From Robiginitomaculum sp. (GTDB lineage Bacteria; Pseudomonadota; Alphaproteobacteria; Caulobacterales; Maricaulaceae), in contig NVVO01000017.1 in NCBI GenBank assembly GCA_002733385.1, positions 48,151 to 59,810 of the forward strand: a stretch of DNA of 11,660 bases. The letters run 5' to 3'. Positions within the stretch are counted from its first letter, which is position 1, and every line of letters starts with the position of its first letter. The position numbers and the translations under genes are program-made. This document shows, one piece after another, positions 7,513 through 11,660 of the stretch. A model generated the notes under the pieces. That model made no database searches. It was not told the origin of the DNA and saw only the letters and a list, made by a program, of their open reading frames with translations.

Positions 7513-7528
7513 AGTACTACCTAATATA
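7507..7528. promoter_or_regulatory. Inverted-repeat operator, BigR/SqrR-type candidate
   Basis: Perfect inverted repeat TATATTAG-N6-CTAATATA. The left arm covers the -10 element and the right arm abuts the AAGGA ribosome site, so a bound repressor would block transcription. DUF442 genes in Xylella and Agrobacterium are controlled by BigR, an ArsR-family repressor that binds an AT-rich palindrome at the promoter and is released by sulfide-derived persulfide. The repressor gene is not in this window, so the ligand is inferred. Confidence 0.6.
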
Positions 7529-7539
7529 AGGAATGACCC

Positions 7540-7968
7540 ATGTTGCAATTTCAAAAACTCTCGGACGATGTATCTATATCTATGCAGGTATTCCCTGAAC
7601 AACTTGATTTTATCGCGAAATCAGACTTCAAATCGATCATCAATAACCGTCCGGATATGGAAAAACCGGGCCAGCCATTTGCGAGCGACATAGAAAAAAT
7701 GGCGCAAGAATGCGGGCTATCCTATGCCCACATCCCCATGCAACCAGGGCAATTATCCGTTGCGTTAATTGATGCAATGGTCAAAGCTTTTGACGAATTG
7801 CCCAAGCCGATTTTGGCCTATTGTGCCAGCGGCATGCGCTCGGCCACATTATGGTGTTTCGCCAATGTTAAGGATATGGGGGTTGATGGCGTCATCTCCG
7901 CCGCCGCTGCCGCCGGGATGGATGTGGAGAAAATTCGCCCGGCTTTAAGCCAATACGCTTTGAGTTAG
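7540..7968 (+). CDS. DUF442 / TIGR01244-type sulfurtransferase or phosphatase-like protein
   Basis: Cytoplasmic 142-residue protein of the beta-lactamase-hydrolase-associated DUF442 family (PF04273). Family marks are the SIINNRPDMEKPGQP segment (32-46) and the active-site loop YCASGMRSATLW (94-105), with Cys95 and Arg100. The Cys-X4-Arg spacing is that of the rhodanese-like loop rather than the Cys-X5-Arg loop of tyrosine phosphatases. In Blh-type proteins this domain transfers sulfur from thiosulfate or persulfide and is fused or linked to an ETHE1-like dioxygenase; here it stands alone. The ATG at 7540 is set by AAGGA seven bases upstream. It is a single-gene unit with its own promoter and palindromic operator, convergent with the glycan operon. 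A role in reactive-sulfur handling is inferred; phosphatase activity is not excluded. Confidence 0.88.
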   Translation: MLQFQKLSDDVSISMQVFPEQLDFIAKSDFKSIINNRPDMEKPGQPFASDIEKMAQECGLSYAHIPMQPGQLSVALIDAMVKAFDELPKPILAYCASGMRSATLWCFANVKDMGVDGVISAAAAAGMDVEKIRPALSQYALS

Positions 7969-7990
7969 GCCGTGGTGAGTGCCGCAATTT

Positions 7991-9910
7991 TTAGGTGGTC
8001 GGCGTGGTAAAAACCCGGGCAAACAATTGCATGTCCGTGTCTGTACACGGCTCCAACGCACACAATAATGCCTGTTCAACAATTTTGGGGTATTTGCGCG
8101 CCAGCAAATTGAGAGCGCTCAAGTTATAATAAAGATCTGCATGGGAACGAAAGGCCTCAATTTGCCCATATAAAGGCCATGAGAAAATAGTGCTGCTGGC
8201 AAAACTGGCCAAGGGAAACACTTTTGCCAGATCAATGGCAATTTTGTTATCCGGATTTTTTATGGTTGCAAACAAATTGCTGCGCAAATTTTTACTGTCG
8301 TTGTCTCCATCACCGCTTTGTCTTAACCCGTCCTCATCTTCATAGTTGTTTTCTTGTCCAACAACATAGCCTTCCAGAACGATTTTGTTGTCGGTAAATT
8401 TGAGCCGGGTTTGAAACGCCGTACCAGTATTTGGGATGTCGCTATGTGCCGCTTTGATGATACTGAGCAATAATATATCTTTGAGAACAGCTTCGGGATT
8501 GGGTTTTGCGCCACCGGGCAATAGGGTTTTGACAAGCAAGGCGCGAAACTCAGGTATTTTCTTGGCAATCGCCAGGGCCACCTTGCCTTTGAGTACTTTC
8601 TTGTGCGGCTCACCTCCGGTACGCGACAACATTTTTCCAATAAATGGCTTTTGCCTCAATTTTTGATTACTGGCTTCCAGAGCCCGTAATTCATCCGCCT
8701 TAAAGCTATCAAGATAGTGCAAGCCTTGCTCGCCCATGGTAAAACTTTGGTCATGCCGCCAGATCATTTGGTGATAAAAAGCTTTTGGGTCTATGGTGGT
8801 TAAACGGGGTTTTGAAGCAGGTAAGTGGGCATCAAAAATATCATCAATTCTTTCCACATGGGTGCGGAAATTGTATTTCTCGCTGGCAATCAAATCTTTA
8901 TGGGCTTGCACGGCGATGGTGTGGCAATGTTCGGTATCACGAATTTGCTCGACCACATCACTCATGTTGGAATAGTCAGACTTGATTTCAATATAATGTT
9001 TGCCGGGCTCTAAAAAACCACCGTAATACCCTTCAAGCTGCACCATTGTGGAACCTGTAGCTGCACATTCAAATGTTCGAGGCGAGATGGTGTCTATAAC
9101 GTATTTTCCGTCATGCCTGGCAAGATTGGCGTCAAACACTTCCTGGAATGGTACATGGGGAAAGGCCCGACGATAGGATGTCGAGGTTTTCATCAATGTC
9201 CCGTTAAAATCAATAATGCTCGATCCGCTGGGCGTGCCTAATTGTGTTTTACAGCGTTGTAAAAACTCAGTCCAATGATGACCGGACAAGCGGTCTTCTT
9301 CATTAACAGAAATATTTGTGCCAAGGCCTTGTTCGGCTGCAAATGTGCCAAATTTTTCCGCAATCCGCAGTTTTTCGTGGCCTATTTTACCTAAAAAATC
9401 AGGCGAGACCCGAGACCGAAAACCCACATCAATTGTCTTATTTTCCAACTGGAACATGTCTGGTGCCATCATGGCGTCTGACACATATCCGGTTAAAACA
9501 CTATACACGCCCTGCAAGCTTTTTATCCGCTTTTTCGGATAGAAAACATCAAAGTCTTTTTCCGCGACACACGAAAACATCAGATCAATACCCATTTCGT
9601 CCATAACCTTGTTGATGTTACGGATTTCCTGATATTCATCTTGTAAAAACAGTGCTTTTAAGGCTTTGGTTTTCGCCAACGCGTCTCTTTGTTCCGCGCT
9701 CAAATTCATCGGCCAAAAATTATGTGACATCATGACAACGTCAAAGCGGTCAAAATCTATGGTTTTGGGATCAAAATCATAGACAAAGTTATGATAGAAA
9801 TAATTGTGCCGGGAATATATCTTATAGGCGGCCAAATAATCAATCATTTGGCTCATATGCGTATAATGATACATTGAGGATAAAACGAGTATGTTCTTTG
9901 TGGTGCTCAT
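7991..9910 (-). CDS. CgeB-like glycosyltransferase with unrecognised C-terminal extension
   Basis: Probable cytoplasmic GT-B glycosyltransferase for a surface glycan. In the 639-residue protein the N-terminal Rossmann-like half begins KNILVLSSMYHYTH and runs to about 220. The acceptor/donor half contains SPRTFECAATG (276-286) and YYGGFLEPGKHYIEI (295-309), the signature of the CgeB/YkvP-type 'glycosyl transferases group 1' domain, in which the Glu of the RTFE motif and the FLEPGK loop line the nucleotide-sugar site. This core ends near 360. Residues 365-639 match nothing I recognise: basic helices (about 420-465), then a segment holding a very acidic run (519-540, ENNYEDED...) and a helical tail. 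No signal peptide or membrane segment. It is the last visible gene of the operon, 14 bases after the SDR gene, with its stop facing the DUF442 gene. Donor and acceptor cannot be read from sequence. Confidence 0.82.
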   Translation of the reverse strand: MSTTKNILVLSSMYHYTHMSQMIDYLAAYKIYSRHNYFYHNFVYDFDPKTIDFDRFDVVMMSHNFWPMNLSAEQRDALAKTKALKALFLQDEYQEIRNINKVMDEMGIDLMFSCVAEKDFDVFYPKKRIKSLQGVYSVLTGYVSDAMMAPDMFQLENKTIDVGFRSRVSPDFLGKIGHEKLRIAEKFGTFAAEQGLGTNISVNEEDRLSGHHWTEFLQRCKTQLGTPSGSSIIDFNGTLMKTSTSYRRAFPHVPFQEVFDANLARHDGKYVIDTISPRTFECAATGSTMVQLEGYYGGFLEPGKHYIEIKSDYSNMSDVVEQIRDTEHCHTIAVQAHKDLIASEKYNFRTHVERIDDIFDAHLPASKPRLTTIDPKAFYHQMIWRHDQSFTMGEQGLHYLDSFKADELRALEASNQKLRQKPFIGKMLSRTGGEPHKKVLKGKVALAIAKKIPEFRALLVKTLLPGGAKPNPEAVLKDILLLSIIKAAHSDIPNTGTAFQTRLKFTDNKIVLEGYVVGQENNYEDEDGLRQSGDGDNDSKNLRSNLFATIKNPDNKIAIDLAKVFPLASFASSTIFSWPLYGQIEAFRSHADLYYNLSALNLLARKYPKIVEQALLCALEPCTDTDMQLFARVFTTPTT

Positions 9911-9924
9911 GCCGGCCCTATGGT

Positions 9925-10821
9925 TTATCCTCTGATCGGGTTTTCAAGTAAGAATGCATTGATTGTATCAGATAATCCAGTTTTAAAATTGATAAAGCTA
10001 TCTGTTGGCATTTTCGATTTCAAAACATCCAGGGGCGGGGCTAGATTGACAGGGTCTTCGCTTGTGGTTTTGATATTTAAATCTTGTTTGAGGTTTTCTG
10101 AAATTGCCGTTACTACATCCGAAAGGGACATAGTTTGCGTACCGGCAATATTCACGATCCCCTGCCACTGGTTTTTGCAAGCTTCGGCGATGGTATTTGC
10201 GACATCTTCAACATGGATAGGCGCAATTATGGGGCCAGTTCCTTGCGCCAAGGTGATGGTTTTTGACAAAAGAACTTTATCAATAAGGCTTGGCAACAAT
10301 CTGTTGGTTTGGCCGGGGCCGTAAGGCATGAAAAGCCTAAGTGAGCAGGTTTTCATCAGCGCGGCATAGCTTCCCACCAGCATTTCCGCCGCCGCTTTGG
10401 AACAACCGTTTACGGAATGTGGGGTCAAAGTACAGTCTTCATGTAATATATGCCCATAAGGTTCATAAATCGAACCACTGGAGATATGGCAAAATGAACC
10501 CGCCCCCGCATTGAGCGCGTAGTCAAGCAGCTGGGCGGTGGCCGTAACATTGACACGGAATACATCCAGAGCATTTTTCGGGAAGGTTTGATAAGCCATA
10601 GATTGCGCACAATGTATAACCGCATCAATTTTCTTCGGGTATTTATCCAATGACAATTCTTGCGCTATGTCATCTTGGATTAGGGTACAAAATTCAGACA
10701 AATCAAGAGCAGGGGCAGCGCTTTTATCGCGCACAACTACAAAAACATCTGCACTGGTATGCAGGTTTTTTGCGATTTTTTTGCCAATAAACCCGGTTGC
10801 CCCTGTCAATAATACTCTCAC
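9925..10821 (-). CDS. Extended SDR: NAD-dependent epimerase/dehydratase family, catalytic Tyr replaced
   Basis: Putative nucleotide-sugar modifying enzyme of the extended short-chain dehydrogenase family, 298 residues. The NAD(P)-binding loop is TGATGFIG (6-13), followed by DDIAQ (50-54), HCAQ (70-73), the active-site Ser region SSGSIY (114-119), and late-fold marks RLFMPYGPGQ (162-171) and PIHVEDVA (201-208). In the YxxxK motif the Lys is present (142 in NGCSK) but the position of the catalytic Tyr is Asn138; the codon is AAC, so a single error would not give a Tyr unless it were the first base (TAC). The start is GTG at 10821, overlapping the upstream stop as GTGA, so translation is coupled to the asnB-like gene. 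The product is probably a sugar epimerase, reductase or a redox-silent relative; the exact substrate is unknown. Confidence 0.88.
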   Translation of the reverse strand: MRVLLTGATGFIGKKIAKNLHTSADVFVVVRDKSAAPALDLSEFCTLIQDDIAQELSLDKYPKKIDAVIHCAQSMAYQTFPKNALDVFRVNVTATAQLLDYALNAGAGSFCHISSGSIYEPYGHILHEDCTLTPHSVNGCSKAAAEMLVGSYAALMKTCSLRLFMPYGPGQTNRLLPSLIDKVLLSKTITLAQGTGPIIAPIHVEDVANTIAEACKNQWQGIVNIAGTQTMSLSDVVTAISENLKQDLNIKTTSEDPVNLAPPLDVLKSKMPTDSFINFKTGLSDTINAFLLENPIRG

Positions 10822-11660
10822 GGCTCAGCCGTAGATGTATCAATTTGCGGTGTGTTAATTTTCCACCATTGATCTAGATATAACAAAGACCAGATTAACA
10901 AGCGCCGGTTTTCTTTACCCGTAAGGTGCTCATTGACCAGCATTCTTACGGTCTTTACATCCAGCACATCATAAATACCGGAATCGTCATTATCTATCAG
11001 ACGTTCGCGGACGAAATCAATGCTTTCGCCTTTAAACCAGCTGGCATCGGGGGCGGAAAAACCCTGTTTTATTTCATTGGTGACCTTGGCTGGAATGTGT
11101 CTTTTCATCACCTCACGCAATGCCAGTTTTCCGTCCTTGGTTTTTTGGTAATATTTGTTGGTTTTGCCGCTTGCCTCATTTTCGTCTAGTGAAACCACCT
11201 CGTGTAAATTTCCAACCTTCATATAAGCAGGTAACCGCATAGCAAAATCAGCCAGGTCATTGTCTAAAAATGGCAGGCGGGTTTCAAGGCTGTGGGCCAT
11301 GGAAAGCTTGTCTTCCATAACCAGCAGACCGTTTAAAAATGTTTTTGCTTCAAAATACAGCGACATGTTTAAACAGTCTTCCGGAGCTAGTTTCTTGGGG
11401 TGATCACCGTTAAACACGTTCCTAAATATATCTTTGGTATTTACCTGGGACACTTCATCCCAGATCGGTGACAATATCTTATGGAACGATCCGCGCGGAA
11501 CAAGCCGCTGCCAGAAATCATAATAGGTATCGACATAATCATCAAAATTACTTTTCCCGGCGGCGCGATAATACCGCCACGGATAGCCGCCAAATAATTC
11601 ATCGCCGCCGCCGCCAGAAAGCACAACCTTGCCAAAGGCACTGGCCAGTTTGGCCGCGTA
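10818..11660 (-). CDS. Asparagine synthetase B-like amidotransferase (N-terminal part outside window)
   Basis: C-terminal 280 residues of a glutamine-dependent asparagine synthetase-family protein; the frame is open to the window edge. The ATP-pyrophosphatase domain is recognised by KVVLSGGGGDELFGGYP and, further on, by MEDKLSMAHSLETRLPFLD, which matches the conserved AsnB segment for substrate and ATP contacts. The first PP-loop (SGGxDS) and any N-terminal glutaminase with catalytic Cys lie outside. True AsnB makes asparagine from aspartate, but copies inside glycan loci often amidate sugar carboxylates. Here the gene is translationally coupled to an SDR and followed by a glycosyltransferase, so amidation of an uronic-type sugar is a reasonable inference, not shown. 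GGGGDELF, in place of the commoner GEGADELF/GDGGDELF, is a small variation. Confidence 0.88.
   Translation of the reverse strand, partial: YAAKLASAFGKVVLSGGGGDELFGGYPWRYYRAAGKSNFDDYVDTYYDFWQRLVPRGSFHKILSPIWDEVSQVNTKDIFRNVFNGDHPKKLAPEDCLNMSLYFEAKTFLNGLLVMEDKLSMAHSLETRLPFLDNDLADFAMRLPAYMKVGNLHEVVSLDENEASGKTNKYYQKTKDGKLALREVMKRHIPAKVTNEIKQGFSAPDASWFKGESIDFVRERLIDNDDSGIYDVLDVKTVRMLVNEHLTGKENRRLLIWSLLYLDQWWKINTPQIDTSTAEP

Noticed and set aside
7969..7990. Terminator between the convergent DUF442 and glycosyltransferase genes
   Set aside because: A short T run is present, but I find no stable stem before it on either strand.

Overview
The window looks like chromosomal DNA of an alphaproteobacterium. 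The gene repertoire (lipoprotein Dcp-type M3 peptidase, compact FeoA/FeoB pair, stand-alone DUF442 protein) fits this group, and the base composition looks moderate. A marine Hyphomonadaceae/Maricaulales-like relative is my guess, but this is inference and no marker gene here settles it. Coding density is high. I see no insertion sequence, integrase, prophage or CRISPR array.

Layout. Positions 1-4530 (minus strand) carry two peptidases: a periplasmic lipoprotein peptidyl-dipeptidase (M3 family, last few residues outside the window) and, upstream of it, a large membrane-anchored M28 aminopeptidase with eight further predicted membrane helices, an architecture like eukaryotic ERMP1/Pff1. Both probably act on peptides in the cell envelope. 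Positions 4641-4928 (minus) hold a small GIY-YIG protein. A spacer with small inverted repeats and a G9 tract follows, then tRNA-Phe(GAA) on the minus strand with a good sigma70-type promoter.

Positions 5300-7474 (plus) are a ferrous-iron uptake unit: a Fur-box-like dyad, then feoA and feoB separated by one base. Positions 7485-7968 (plus) are a single-gene unit for a DUF442 sulfurtransferase/phosphatase-like protein. Its promoter is covered by an 8-bp-arm inverted repeat, in the manner of the sulfide-responsive ArsR-family repressors BigR/SqrR.

Positions 7991-11660 (minus) are part of a surface-glycan type operon in the order asnB-like amidotransferase (N-terminal part outside the window) -> extended SDR epimerase/dehydratase (GTG start inside the asnB stop, GTGA overlap) -> CgeB-like glycosyltransferase with a long unrecognised C-terminal extension. 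Together they probably make and transfer a modified, possibly amidated, sugar to a surface polymer or protein. The SDR has Asn where the catalytic Tyr of YxxxK is expected.

No wholly new system stands out. The most checkable points are the palindrome-controlled DUF442 gene, the Tyr-less SDR and the C-terminal domain of the glycosyltransferase.
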